Shown here: piece after piece, positions 22,704-34,989 of the stretch
Position numbering within the stretch: position 1 is the stretch's first letter
How the letters are laid out: each line of letters begins with the position of its first letter
DNA from: Dipteronia dyeriana
Taxonomy: Eukaryota; Streptophyta; Magnoliopsida; Sapindales; Sapindaceae
Length of the DNA stretch: 64,000 bases
Assembly (NCBI GenBank): GCA_032871835.1
Contig: CM065297.1
Coordinates: 71,969,253 to 72,033,252, forward strand
Reading direction: 5' to 3'
The notes under the pieces: generated by a model
What the model was told of the DNA's origin: nothing
The model's input: only the letters and a program-made list of their open reading frames with translations
The model's database searches: none
Position numbers and translations under genes: made by a program

Positions 22704-24090
22704 GATTTCTTTATATAAACAAAAATTATATAAGTAAATAATCATGATATAGCACTTTTGAATATTTATCTTGAATTATAAATAAAATAATTTAATCGTA
22801 AAATTCAACGGTGATCCAACACCCATTAATGTCACGCCTCCTTTGGGAGTTCACACCATTTACTAGTTAGACTAGGTCCCACCTAATTGTTAACATAACA
22901 ACCAACGTTTTCAATTTTAGCCTTGCAATTTTATTAACAAGAACTCTTAGAAGGATATTAATAAAATTACATTGAGTGTGTTACCAAGTAATCGACCTTC
23001 AATATAATCCCTCACGAATATCCCTCCTTTGGGAGTAGATATCGTTTGGGCTAATTGTCTAGTCTATCATTGTAAGGAAGTATCTTGCTAAATTGCATTC
23101 ATGAATACCTCTTGGGAGGTTATTACACGAAACATAAAGCTCAACTAAACTTGGAGGCCGTAGGTGTTCCAAAACACTTTCTCCCACTCAATTATTTAAG
23201 ACGTGTGATCGAATTCCAAAGAATGATTTACCAAGTTATCTAGATGCCAATTTAGATACCTAAACCATTCTAATCATGTTCATACCAAAAGAGATATATG
23301 AGTGGCACTCCTATTCTATATGATATGTTATCAAACAACGAAAAACATTGCATTATTTACAAAAATATAAATAGCTACAATTTTGGTCCATCCTAGAAAA
23401 GCAAGTAAATTACATGTTTTGGAATACAAAAAACTCCTTTCTTGGCGAACAAGTCTTCACGTGACCTTCATCGTTTGGACTCCCTCGGCTGCCTCATATG
23501 GGCATGCGCACCCTTAGCTCCCTCCCATGGGCATGCGAATGCCACAACCCCATAAAGGGCTGCCCTGTCCAGCCCATGGCTTCCATAGGGCTGCCGTGTG
23601 CAGCCCATGCCACAACAAACGTAGCCACGTGCTCTTCGCACTCACGTTTGTTGCTATAGATCGCACGGTCCCAAACTTGTTCCGGTTGCTTCCAATTCTT
23701 CAAACCTTCAAGCCTTCGATACTTGAATCTATTACAGAAGAATTTAAAATAAAAAAATACTGCATTTTTTTATTACAATATATAACAGTTTTTTTTTTAA
23801 TTACAACAACAAAATAATAAAAAAAAACTTAGCAACTACCAAGAAGGAAATTATGGCGATGATAGACCACCCTTCTTGTTACAATCCCAAAACAAAATTA
23901 CATTGAAATTCTAGGACCAAAATTGAGCAATAACAAACCACATATAAAACATATATATATATATCCATACATTCCAATGTAAATATATATGTGAATACCT
24001 AGAGTGTCATCTCTTTCTAAAACATGCATATATACAATAAAAAGAAAAAGATTCATGTACACATATATCAATTAATCAAGAGTACAACCT
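22704..24090 (-). other. Element D 5' leader with GC-rich hairpin block
   Basis: Non-coding leader between PBS and gag. It is AT-rich except for about 23480-23700, which is GC-rich and full of short repeats and hairpins. Short open frames overlapping that block are by-products of its base composition. Confidence 0.65.
23557..23609. repeat. Tandemly duplicated hairpin unit
   Basis: Hairpin 1: GGGCT (23557) pairs with AGCCC (23571). Hairpin 2: GGGCTGC (23588-23594), loop CGTGT, GCAGCCC (23600-23606), extended by CAT/ATG with one bulge. The two units share AGGGCTGCC...CAGCCCATG and lie about 31 bp apart. Just upstream ATGGGCATGCG is also repeated (about 23498 and 23528). Confidence 0.75.
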
Positions 24091-24103
24091 GGCTCATATA
24101 CCA
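24091..24103 (-). other. Element D primer binding site (degraded)
   Basis: Reverse complement TGGTATATGAGCC differs at two positions from the Met-tRNA site of A and sits two bases from the LTR. Confidence 0.75.
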
Positions 24104-24105
24104 AT

Positions 24106-26309
24106 TGTAGGGAAAATACACGTAGTGGAAGCGTGAAAAAATAAAAATTAGGGTTTCGGTATAAATAAAAAAAAATCTCTTTATAATAGCAAGAACCTTA
24201 ACCCTAGATTAATTGATGTATATAAAAGTGTCGTACATTTTTCTCGTGATGATTGAACAAACATCGAATTGAATCCGTAAAATCTTTCAATCCAATCACG
24301 AACATGAATCACCTAGGAGTGTGAGCTCTCTTTTTTTAAATTGTATACCTGAGGATGGAAACAAACAAAATATTTTTCTTTGTTAGTTACAATAATCCCC
24401 CAAGAGAAAAATCCAAGAACGTCCAGTTACTTGTGAATTATCAATCTACTTGATTGAAACTCGCGTGAACACGATTTGATTTTGTACACAAAACCCTTTT
24501 GATGTAAAGCATACTAGTGTACTATCAAAAACAAAAACGTTCATTTTTTTTCTCTTCTCCTTAGCCGAATTCTACACCCTTTATTTATGAGTTGATCGAT
24601 TTTTGTCCAGAGCAAAAAATTAAATTTTTCTCCCTCAAAATTCTCCCTTGCTAGGTCGAATTCTCTCTTAGAAAATCACCTTGCTTGGCTGAATTTTTTT
24701 CTCATAAAATCATAGGGCTGGCCAAAAATTATGAGGTGATATAAATAGGATCATAAATCCTCTCCTAAAAAGGATTTACTTGGTTGGCAAGAATCCTATC
24801 CTTAGGTGGATTTACTTGGTAGTTAAGAATCCTTTTCAAAGAAGAATTTTACTCTACACCAAGACTCTTAATCCAACTCATTAGAGTATTCGAAACCATA
24901 TTAAAGATTTCCTAATTTGACTAAATTATTTATCTACTTATCAAATATAAGATCATCTCCTACTAGGAAAAAGATTTTGACTTTTAATTAAACAATTAAT
25001 TAATGACCAAATTAATTAATTTCCATTTAATTAAATAATAAAATAAAAAATAATATATTTTGGCTTTTATACATTAGCCTTGCCTCCTATAACAATATAT
25101 AGGTATATATATATTATTTTTCTTATTTTATTAAATCTATTGGACCTTAATAAAAATTTCACATGTGAACTAGACCCATTCTTACAAGAAGAAACAAGTC
25201 CACATGCCTCAGTACAATTCTAGATGGACCCATAAATTGGTACGATAGAATATATCAAGTGATCCATGCAAGTTCGTGTGGATTGGGGATCCTGGTGGGA
25301 TATCTAAATTTATGCTCCAATAGACACAACCCAATCACAATCAACAAATGATTCACTTAGGTCCGATCTATTAATTTTAGTTCATTCCACTAAATAGCTA
25401 AAATTAAACTCTTAAATAAAGATAGAATAAATTAATATTCCTCATTCATACCCTAGACAATCTTACTGGAGAAAGTGTATCCTCGTGAAGAATATCAGTA
25501 ATAGCCAATAGCTCATAGACCACCTATAGCTCTCCAAGTTACCATATTTACTCATATGATCACATTTTGAACTTGGATATTTTGACTTGTCCAGAAGCCA
25601 ATAGACACTATTGAAAACTTAACACTAAGATTAATATCCAATACCTCAAAACATCCATATGATGATATTCTACTCTCATTTAATAAATGGAGCCACGATG
25701 TCCATATCTACAAATGAAATCCTCTATCGATTAACAAATGAATACCACCAAACTATCGAGGATAGACTATGCTATATAATCGTACTCATTGATAACTCAA
25801 ATGATAACACTTGTAACCATAAGTCCATCATTTATCTCAGGATTGAGATAGACTCTCTGATTGTCTTCTAATGAAAACTTTTATCCATTGACGGTTCTAG
25901 ATAAAGTATTTCATTGTGATCCAATTCAACGCACCCAGTGCTCTAGATTCTTTTACCCAAAGACTCCATACTTTGATGATTTTAGACTCATCATAACAAA
26001 TTTTATCTCACTCAAATGCTAGCAAAAGAATCTACAACTTTAACAAGATAAAGGTGCCTAACCTTTATCTTAAGTGGCGAATGTTATTCAAGAATAACTA
26101 AAGAATTGTGTCTACCTCATACATATCCAGATGTATGAACAATTCTTATTTTCTCATAGTCTTTTGACATTATGATTATTTACTTTTGACAATTATAATA
26201 ATTAAACTATAAAAGCTATAAGATTTTGTTAAACTATAAATCACTTTATTAATATGAAAAGATTGTCAAATACATTATTATACTCTTGCTATCGAGCATA
26301 ATCCCAACA
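24106..26309 (-). repeat. Element D 5' LTR
   Basis: TGTAGGGAAAATAC...ATCCCAACA, 2204 bp. Serves as the reference for the inverted flanking LTR and for the fragment at 43786-44674. Confidence 0.9.
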
Positions 26310-27777
26310 CTCATGGCGATTACTGATATTCTTCACGAGGATACACTTTCTCTAATAAGGTTGTCTAGGGTATGAATGAAAAATATTAACTTATTCTATC
26401 TTTATTTAAGAGTTCAATTTTAGTTCTTCAGTGGAATGAACTAAAATTAATAGATCGGACTTAAGTGAATCATTTGTTGATTGTGATTGGGTTGTGTCTA
26501 TTGGAGCTTAAATTTAGATAGCCCGCCAAGATCCCCAATCCACACGAACTTGCATGGATCACTAGACATATTCTACCGGACCAATTTAGGGGTCCATCTA
26601 GAATTGTATTAAGGCATGTAGACTTGTTTCTTTTCATAGGATGGGTCTAGTTCACATGTTGACTTTTTATAAAGGTTCAATGGATTTAATAAAATTAGAA
26701 AAATAATATATTTTCCTATATATTGTCATGGGCGGCAAGGCTAATATATAAAAGCCTAAATATTTTTATTTTATTATTATTATTTAATTAAATGGAAATT
26801 AATTAATTTTTTGATTAATTAATTATTTAATTAAAAGTTAAAATCTTTTCCTAATAGGAGAAGGTCTCCCAATATTATACTATTGTTGGTAGTATAGTTA
26901 ATATTAATGATTATATTTGATATGTAGATAAATAAAATGAATTATTTATCTAGTCAAGTTAGGAAATCTTTAATATGATCACAAATACACTATTTAAGTT
27001 GGATTAGGAGTCTTGGTGTAGGAAAGAATTCTTTTTGAAAAAGGATTATTGGTCACCAAGTAAATCCACCTAAGGATAGGATTATTGCCCATCAAGTAAA
27101 TCCTTCTTAGGAAAGGATTAAGTCTTCTAAATTAAATATAAGTTGAATTCGGCCAACCCTATATATTTTAGCGCAAGGAATTTGGCCATTATATATATAT
27201 GGCTTACATAATTTTCGCAAAGCTAAGAATTTGTTTTTGTGAGAGAATTCGGCTACCATAGAATTTTGAGAAAGAAATTTTGTTTTTGCTCTAGAACAAA
27301 ATTCGATCAACTTATAGAAATAGTGTGAAGATTCGACAAAGAAGAAAAGGAAGAAAGAACGTTTTGTTTTCGATAGTACATAGTAACCTTTACATTAAAA
27401 GGTTTTGTGTACAACATCGAATCAATGTTCACACGAGTTTCAATCAAATTGATTGATAATTCACAAGTGACCTAACGTTCTTTGTTTTTCTTCTAGGAGG
27501 ATTATTGTGACTAACAAAGAAGAAGATTTTGTTTGTTTCCATCCTCAGGTATACAATAAAAGAAAAGGAGCCCACACTCTTAGGTGATTCACGTTCGTGA
27601 TTGGATTGGAAGATCTTACAGATTCAATTCGGCGCTTGTTCAATCGTCATGAGAAAAAGGTATGATACTTTTTATATACATCAATTAATCTAGGGTTAAG
27701 GTTCTTGTTATTAAAAGGGGAAAATTTTAATATACTAAACCCTAATTTCACGCTTCCGTTGTGCGATTTTTCGTACA
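26310..27777 (+). repeat. D-family LTR, second part, opposite to element D
   Basis: Reverse complement of 24106 to about 25510; ends TTTTTCGTACA at 27777. With 17281-18081 it makes one LTR of about 2.27 kb, probably a solo LTR because no internal region of its own is present. Confidence 0.85.
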
Positions 27778-28058
27778 TTGTTCTGGTGAACTTGGCAATG
27801 AGGGATCTAGGTAGAGATTGAAACAGGGGAATGAGTTAGCTTTCTAGCAGACCGGGCTCCCTCTGGACCGGTAAAGGGACAACAGAAACTGCAAAAATTA
27901 ACAAAGAATTAGAATACACTAATGATCAGCAGAAAACACGAATCAACAAAAACAAAGAGATCTATCATACTTGGAGAAGCAGTAGAAATGTGCAGATACT
28001 GGTTCACCTTGCTGGCGTCATAAGCATTCGAGGTGGGTACTCTAGGTTGACATAATTC
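27778..28058. repeat. 281-bp direct duplication, right copy
   Basis: Same length and orientation as 17000-17280. Continuous with the pseudogene to its right, so this copy is in the original context. Holds the same predicted intron (27889-27970). Confidence 0.88.
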
Positions 28059-28969
28059 TGATTAATGATCACCTTTAGGATCGCTCTAGATTCGGTAGAG
28101 AGAGAAGCTTTCTCCTAGACTGGTTAGTCACCGAACTGGGTAGGTACCTTGAACTGCCTCCTTCTGATATGAATGGAGCTCTCCCAATCTCTGCCAACTA
28201 CCACCTATTCATCCTTCCAAGAGGCATCCTTTTTTGTAACGCTAGGTACAATAAACTTCAGGCCGTTCTTTGCCCGGCCATAGAACTTCCCTTTTGGACC
28301 AGGAGAATTAGTAATAATGTGGAAGAGGAACCTCAACTCTTCTTGTCTCGATTCCCTATTGATCTTGGCTTTCTTGCACTGCTCCTTCCACGGTACAAGA
28401 AAACCCACTAGGTGCCTCCAAAACTCTGGTGTCAATTAGAAGGGAGCAAGCTGTAGGGCATGAAATGCCTTGCCGAGAGAATGATGGATAGGCAATCTTT
28501 CCTCGTTTTTGAAAACAACGGTAAGAACAGGGAGCACACCGGATGGAAGATTGTACACATCATACCTTCTGTGGGGAATGGCGATTGTAATGATATCAGG
28601 AATGTCGAATTTCTCCCTTAAACAATTGATCGATTCAGCTGTAGCGATGGAATCATGGATGACCTTGAAATCATAAGAAAGGGTGAGCACCCCTCCTGGT
28701 GCAGTTGCAGCGACCTCAACTTGACCTCCACCAGCTTTGACCTCGCCTGAATCCTCATCTGAATTCCCTTCAACTATCTCCAGCGAAGCATCTGGGTTGT
28801 TTGAGAAGTCGGCCCTGATGGCAACGCTCTAGCTAGAGCGACGACACAGATTAAGTGGGGGGACATTGCTCTCTCCACTGTCCTCTTCTAGAGCTCGTTT
28901 CCCATGGGAGAGACTAAAAAAGGCACCCTCCACCAGCCTATCAACACTGTCAATATCAGAGTTCGACAT
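28059..28969 (-). pseudogene. 'Putative gypsy-type transposon' N-terminal protein
   Basis: ATG 28969-28967 (MSNSDIDSVDRLVEGAFF), one frame to 28205 with TAG at 28829-28831, a stop at 28436-28438 and another at 28205. The conserved part reads LREKFDIPDIITIAIP, ERLPIHHSLGKAFHALQLAPF, then TPEFWRHLVGFLV. The arrangement 'FxIPxxxxLxxP ... LPxHxxxxxxLxxLxLAPxQxxPxxWRxLxGF' is what I recall for Pfam PF04195. The residues after 28205 run toward the 82-bp intron at 27889-27970 and on to the Pro-rich part. No polymerase domain is near, so it is a fragment or a non-autonomous element's ORF. Role unknown. Confidence 0.6.
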
Positions 28970-29388
28970 GATCTCGACGGATGTTTGGTTTGAAAATTAA
29001 AGGAAGAAGAAAGGAAATTTGAATAAGGAAAAAAAAAGCTTAGGGATTTCTTTTGAAATTTGAAAGCAAGAGATTTGGAAGCGTGGGGAGGATGAATGGA
29101 TTATCGGGTTTAAGTAGTTATAACGGAACAATAACGAGGACAGAAACATGATCAAGGAGGTTGGATTTTTGGCTAGGATTGCCTTGATACACGTGTGTCG
29201 TTAAATCTTTGCCTTTTTTTCAAACGGATACGAGTTTCCCACTTGACATGTGAACTTCTCATTTAATGAGAGGATTTCCTCCCAGATTCTGGTGATCAGT
29301 TGAAAATGGAAAATTTCACATACAAACCAGTAAATCTGACTCCAACCCTAATCAATCACTGGTGTTCAAGTCAAAGGGGACTTCTGTT
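28970..29388 (-). other. Upstream non-coding region of the gypsy-type pseudogene
   Basis: Leader-like sequence, A-rich on the plus strand near 29020; no gene and no clear primer site seen. Confidence 0.4.
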
Positions 29389-30418
29389 AATTACCATTTT
29401 TTAGCAAATGGGTCAAAGGGAAATTTTTCCACCTGATTGGTACCGGGTATGATATGCCTCCTCATACCAGGTGGGAACTACCTGCTACGATCTACCATAA
29501 AGTACCAGATCCTACATAAACCTGGTACCTCGACATCATCACCGGAGCAAGATGAAACTGATGGGTCTCCAAAAATCGCCTACCTGGTACCCTAGTACCT
29601 CGACACTATCCCGTTGTTTCGTCAAGGTACGTATCCCATCCCTCTAGCAAGAAGGAAGGTAACCCGAATGCTCTAACATGATTGATCAAGCTCCTCGTCA
29701 TCAGATAAGGTACCAAAAGGGACCTTACCATCAGAACGATCAAGCACCACGTCGTTAGAATGGTACCTTGCCAGCAGACTAGTACCTTAAGGTACCTCGC
29801 CATCGGGGTGATCAAGCAACACGTCACCAGGCCAATACCTTTAGGTATCTCACCACTGATAAATGGAATCAGAGTCATTCTCTAGACCGTAACAAGCTCC
29901 ACATACACGCAGCCATAGTAAAGAATACAGAAAGGAAACAAACACAATTGTCTCCAAGATATCCTCCACAAATCGATTCTCTAGGGTCAACTACAGTAAA
30001 CAGAAAATCCCGCCTAATAAGGGAATAAGATCAATCTAGTGATCTTCAACTTGCACATCGAGAAAAAACCCTAATTACAACATGCATAAATAGATCTAAA
30101 AGTGCATGAAAGGGAGGATGGACATCAAGAACCTCAGGAGCTAGTACTGAGTTCTACACTCAAAATTAAGTAATATACTCACCATTGATTGGTTTTTTTC
30201 ACTTATCGACACATACAAATTTGCCACCTACAACTTGTTTGAGAGAGAAGAGAGATTGAGAGTTATTCCCCATTGTAATATAAATAAAGTTATTTCAATA
30301 AAATAGTACCTTGACACTAGTGTTACTATAGCTTTACAATCTCCTTCCCCTCATCTCCATTCTTTATGTTTCAACCGGTACCAGAATTAGCTACCCTGAC
30401 TGCGACCCCTTAGGTAGC
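29389..30418 (-). repeat. Possible LTR with repeated GGTACC-rich units
   Basis: Starts TGTTAATTACC and could end GGTAGCA. Its middle (29440-29860) repeats ACCTGGTACC, GGTACCTYGCCA and GATCAAGCAMCACGTC-like words two or three times. Its position upstream of the pseudogene's ATG suits a 5' LTR, but no partner LTR or primer site was found. Confidence 0.35.
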
Positions 30419-31157
30419 AGTCAAGAGGGTGTTAATTGAGTTTCCTCACCCATAGCAAAGTTTATGTAAACAATTGTTCTTCTTACTCTAGATTAGGTAT
30501 TTATTGTTTGATTAAATACATTGACTCTCTTTATTGCATATGTTTATGAGTTTAAATTACATGATTGGGTTTGTTTGTGATAGGCTGATAGCTTGCATCA
30601 TTAGGTCATCTTTACCTAAATAGTTAAATAGTTAATCTATAAACATTCATTATGCTTAGTTGATTGATTAGGTTGGCTTTGTTCATCTAGTCTTACTCTT
30701 AGATGTTTATGTGAGTTTTATTTGACAATTAGGTTGCTAGAATCTTTCTACATCTAATTAAGACATCATGTGTCTGCATATAGGCTAGTTTGATAAATAG
30801 GTTGTTAGAGTTACATATTAACATCTAATTAAGCATATAGTGTTTAGTCAGGCACTTTATTGCATTTAAAAAATTGACATATATTCATTTAGACTTTTAA
30901 TTCTCTTCAATGAGTAAAAGTCTTATGGCTTCTAGGTGAAGTTACACAAGCAAATGAAGTCTTGTAACCAAATGTAGGTTGGGTAGATTAGGAGGTGCTC
31001 ACACCAAGATTAGTTGATCGAGGGATATCACTAGGGATTGAACCAAGTGTGGCGAGTGGTAGTATCCATAGCCTGAGGTTATCGATAGTGAGTGTCCATG
31101 TATCACTTGAGGGTGTAATCTTATTTTCATATAGTGGATTTATGTGACTCAAATGGT
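30419..31157 (+). repeat. LTR fragment of another copia element (left of solo LTR)
   Basis: Continues at 32967-33247 once the solo LTR is removed, ending in a poly-C run (33234-33247) like the C-rich run before the ends of the C and E LTRs. No internal region remains. Plus orientation is inferred from the poly-C position. Confidence 0.4.
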
Positions 31158-32966
31158 TGTTGGTGCCTTGGTTTTACCGATTACGCAGTGGAAGGTTTTT
31201 TTTTATTTTTTATAAAGCGATAAAAAACATAAACCTATTATGAACAGTAAAATACGATAACAAGTAAAGAAGGAAGAAAACACTTTTCTTCATACTTGCG
31301 TTGGAGGCTCCTTCTCTTTAATCCGATCTACTCCTAATCTGAATCAATAGGATCTTCCTTGCTATCTTCTGGGACTGGTAATGGCATGTGGGCACGTCAC
31401 GAAACTCAGGAACTGTCAGAGGTAGAAGAGAGAAGTGAGAAACTTTTTCTACCCCGATGGACAAAAAATAAGAACGCTTTTCTTTTTCTTTTCTTTTTCT
31501 TTTCTTTTTCTTTTCTTTTTTTTTCTTGTTCTTTTTACGCTCAAACAACTTTTGATCGTTTTATTGTGTTATTTGTTTCCAAAAAAAACATATTATATAT
31601 ATAAAAAAACTAATTAATCAAATCTTTTATGATATCTGATATCTTTAAAGATCTTAATTAATTTTTGTTTTTAATTTGAATTCAAACTCTTTAAATTCAA
31701 ATTTAAATATTTAATTTAATAAAAATAAAATAATCAAATTATCTTATCTTCATTCAAAATTAAATATCAATCAACACCCCTCCAACTAATGATTAATTAG
31801 ATAATTAAATAATCTAATTATTTAATTAACATAATTATTAATATTCATTAATTAAATAATCTCATTATTCAATTAATTCACGAATAGACACGTGTCACTT
31901 TCGTAACACAATTAATTGGACAATCCAACTAATTAACTGTGACCCTTGTTACCTTAATCAATCGGGCTAGCAAGAGGGCCAAATGGACCCACAATATTTT
32001 AGCTCTAATAATCCTTATAAATATTTAATTAAACTATTTAATTAATATTTCATGATTATTAACTTTGATATTATTCCACTAAAAACCCAAAACCGCACTC
32101 TTTCAACTATTGATGTTTTACACAAACCACAAACTTTCGGCGTCCATCAATATAGCTATTACATATGGTATGATTCTCCACAAGTAGTTCATAATTAGAC
32201 TTGAGTCATAATATTCGTTATACACCTCTGCTTATATCTTTCCATTAAGTACCATTGATTCTCTAATGAACAATAAATACTACATTCCTTACGGAATTAG
32301 GAGAGCGCTCATATTGTTCAAGCCCCTAATCAACCCTTAAGGGAACTACCATCTACATCTCGCATGAATGAGTGGATTCTACTATTGTGTACAAACCTTC
32401 CTAGCCACAAGCCAAACCGCGATCCCAACAACGGAGCATATTGATCGGGAATGCAACTCCGACCTCGCCCATGGTATATCAATGACCAAGATCTAACCTG
32501 AAGGAGTCAATAAGACACTCAAGATTAAGATCACCCACATATAGCCATCATTAGTCGATATATATGAATCTCATCGTGAAATGGATCTTTGTGAGAGATT
32601 CATACAGATCATGGCCCAATCCTATATGATCACATCATACAAGGTGAATCCATTCTCATATCACCATATGAATGATCCAGGATAAGATCACCGTACATTA
32701 CGGAATGGACCGCAATTGTAGACTAACCATAAATAAAGTATCCAGCTTTATTTGCTATCTATAGACTCTTTAAATTGCTCGTCTCAAACTGAATCCATTT
32801 GTATATGACATTCATATACTCAATTCAAAATTACATCCGGCAATCTTGGATGTTAAGTACACATGTTATATAAATGTATGAGACAATTTGAATGAATAAA
32901 CTACTTCTTTTATTTTTGTTCTATTCATATTTATAAATTACAAGCTTTAGGATAAAAACCCTAACA
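31158..32966 (-). mobile_element. Solo LTR of the A/B family
   Basis: TGTTGGTGCC...CCCTAACA, 1809 bp, alignable along its length with the A LTR (for example the GGAGAGCGCTCATATTGT segment). No PBS, PPT or coding part. Flanks ATGGT (31153-31157) and GTGGC (32967-32971) look like a mutated 5-bp target duplication. It formed by recombination between LTRs of a former full element. Confidence 0.85.
31478..31535. repeat. (TTTTC)n polypyrimidine tract
   Basis: About 58 bp with only T and C apart from one G, with TTTTC-type repetition, inside the solo LTR; absent from the A LTRs at the matching place. Confidence 0.85.
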
Positions 32967-33040
32967 GTGGCTAGTGTAGCTATTCCTGTGGTTTTTCCCG
33001 TTTGAAGGGCCACGTAAAAATCAAGTGTGCTTTAATTTCC

Positions 33041-33232
33041 ACACTTTACTTGATTTTTATTATTGTTTGAATTGGGTTTTGCATGTCAATATTGAATAAT
33101 CGAAAAAGTTGGTAATATTCGATTAATAACACATTCACACTTTACTTGATTTTTATTATTGTTTGAATTGGGTTTTGCATGTCAATATTGAATAATCGAA
33201 AAAGTTGGTAATATTCGATTAACAACACATTC
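33041..33232 (+). repeat. Two-copy tandem repeat, 96 bp
   Basis: 33041-33136 and 33137-33232 are nearly identical (ACACTTTACTTG...), followed at once by the 14-C run at 33234-33247. Confidence 0.9.
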
Positions 33233-33247
33233 ACCCCCCCCCCCCCC

Positions 33248-34352
33248 AGGTTGTTCAGACACTCTTTTATTTATTTTAAAAATATAATACAAAAATAATA
33301 TAATTTTATTGCAATATTAAAATTATTCTAATATTATATATGTATATATCTAAAAATTATATAAGTTAAATAAAATATTAAAAGTAATTGTCAAATATTA
33401 TTGATATTTGTTACATGAATGATAATTTATGTAATAAAAATATTAATGATTTATTAATTATTATTTTTAAAAATAATATATAAATATATTTTTTATAATA
33501 TATATTTTTATTCTACAAATACATCAAATTTATTAGTTAATAAAATATTGAGGAACAAAAATCACATTCAAACATTATATAACTTAATCTAGTTTAATAT
33601 GAAACATCACCAAACACATAATGGCATAAAAATAATACAGTTTAATGCAATCCAACCTAATCCAACCTAATCCATTACAGTACAACGTACCAAATAAGCT
33701 CTAAATGATGTAATTTTATAATTAAAATTGGTTTGTGGATAAAAATGCCCTTACTTAATAAAACACAAGGTGTCCTTCCTTTATTCCCCTTCGTAACCTT
33801 AACATTCAAGCATAACAAAAGAAATAAATGTAATTGAAATGAAAATACTCGATAAAAAAAATTGAATGAATTGATCAACTTAGGTAGAGTCAAGGCAGTC
33901 ACCAAGTTTTTGTTTCTTGTTTTTTTTAAATAGTACAATAATTCAAGATTTGGGATATGGAATACGCCTCAAACCCATAATCTCATAATGTAGGTATAAG
34001 GGCCTTACCAAGACCAACCTCATCTTGTTAAGATGGCCAATAAGTTAAAATTGAAAAACTCATGTTGTTGTGAAACTGACTTTAAACTTTAAGTTACAAA
34101 TCTTCAATAAATCATGACAACTTCAAAATTAAGAGGGTGTAATCAATCTAGAACGAACTTCAAACTTTAAATTAAAAATCTTCAGTGAATCACGACAACT
34201 TTAAAATTAAGAGGGGTGTAATCAATCTAGAATATGTTGGAGTTTGATGGAATTCATAAATCTCATAGTTTTTGTTAGATTTCTATAAAAAGTTTGTTGG
34301 ACTTTATTGGTTTTTACACAGAGTTGTATGGAATTGTATGGATTTGTATTAA
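33248..34352. other. AT-rich spacer, no gene recognised
   Basis: Very AT-rich, with a two-unit 78-bp tandem repeat at about 34080-34236 that ends GGGTGTAATCAATCTAGA. What follows (34237-34345) resembles the interior of Tourist-like Harbinger MITEs, but no matching end was found. Short open frames here have no recognisable content. Confidence 0.5.
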
Positions 34353-34989
34353 AAAAATTGCTCATACCTGAATGTCACACCTTCAATAGTTTTATACACT
34401 TGAAACTATATTGTTTTACCAATGCACCAAATTCATATGCATTGTTTCATACACATGTGTAGATTATTATTACGATTAATAATAAATATATAATCCAAGA
34501 ATTATATAGCATTCGGATTAATACCTTTCACCATCGAAAACCTGAATCATGCGGCGGAAGCGGGATCATGAACGGGTTGTATCACTAGTCGGAGAACGAT
34601 CACAGATTGAAGACTGAAAAGTTTCCTCAATTCACCATACAATTTGCGGTCATCAGAAAAGACCAACAAAATAGAAACTTGTTGTATATATCACTCTCTG
34701 CCATTGTACACTCTATGCAAGTCAGATGAGATGAAAAATAAATAGCATGCTCTGCTATTTATAGGGTCCAGACTTCTATCTAGATAGATATATGATATTC
34801 AAATTTAAATGATATTTAAATTTAATATCTTTTATTTCATTCATCCTTTTATCCCATTTTATCTGATTGTTTGAATTTAATTAAATTATCAGTAAAAGTC
34901 AAATTCAAACATCTTGCGCTTTGATAAATATCATTAATTCTCAAATAATTAACTGAAAAATATTGGAACCATTTGAGCATATTCCTACA
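34353..34989 (-). repeat. 3' LTR of copia element F (left end uncertain)
   Basis: Ends CCTACA, immediately followed by TCTCCCATTCACAC, a purine tract on the minus strand. Contains the word GCGGCGGAAGCGG, similar to the CGCAGCGGAA near the start of the A LTR. The exact start is unclear (TGTCACACC at 34372 is a candidate). Confidence 0.5.

Larger units (their letters stand above)
18082..26309 (-). mobile_element. Ty1/copia retrotransposon D, nested in an inverted LTR of its own family
   Basis: LTRs 18082-19011 (internally deleted) and 24106-26309, both TGTAGGG...CCCAACA; PPT beside the left LTR, a degraded Met-tRNA PBS beside the right one, and gag, IN, RT, RH on the minus strand. Related to A and B by protein motifs but with different LTRs. 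It split a family-mate LTR (17281-18081 plus 26310-27777) whose halves align on the intact LTR; the target duplication, probably CTATT originally, is degraded (CATTT and CTCAT). Many stops and a missing protease core show it is older than A. Confidence 0.9.

Noticed and set aside
23494..23817. Two opposite-strand open frames
   Set aside because: Produced by the GC-rich hairpin block in the D leader.
29606..29878. 90-residue minus-strand open frame
   Set aside because: Falls in the GGTACC-repeat region and shows no domain or homologous open copy.
31318..31617. Lys/Glu- or Phe-rich open frames
   Set aside because: Translation of the polypyrimidine tract in the solo LTR.
34237..34345. Harbinger/Tourist MITE
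   Set aside because: Interior words look similar, but no terminal inverted repeat pair or TWA duplication could be found.
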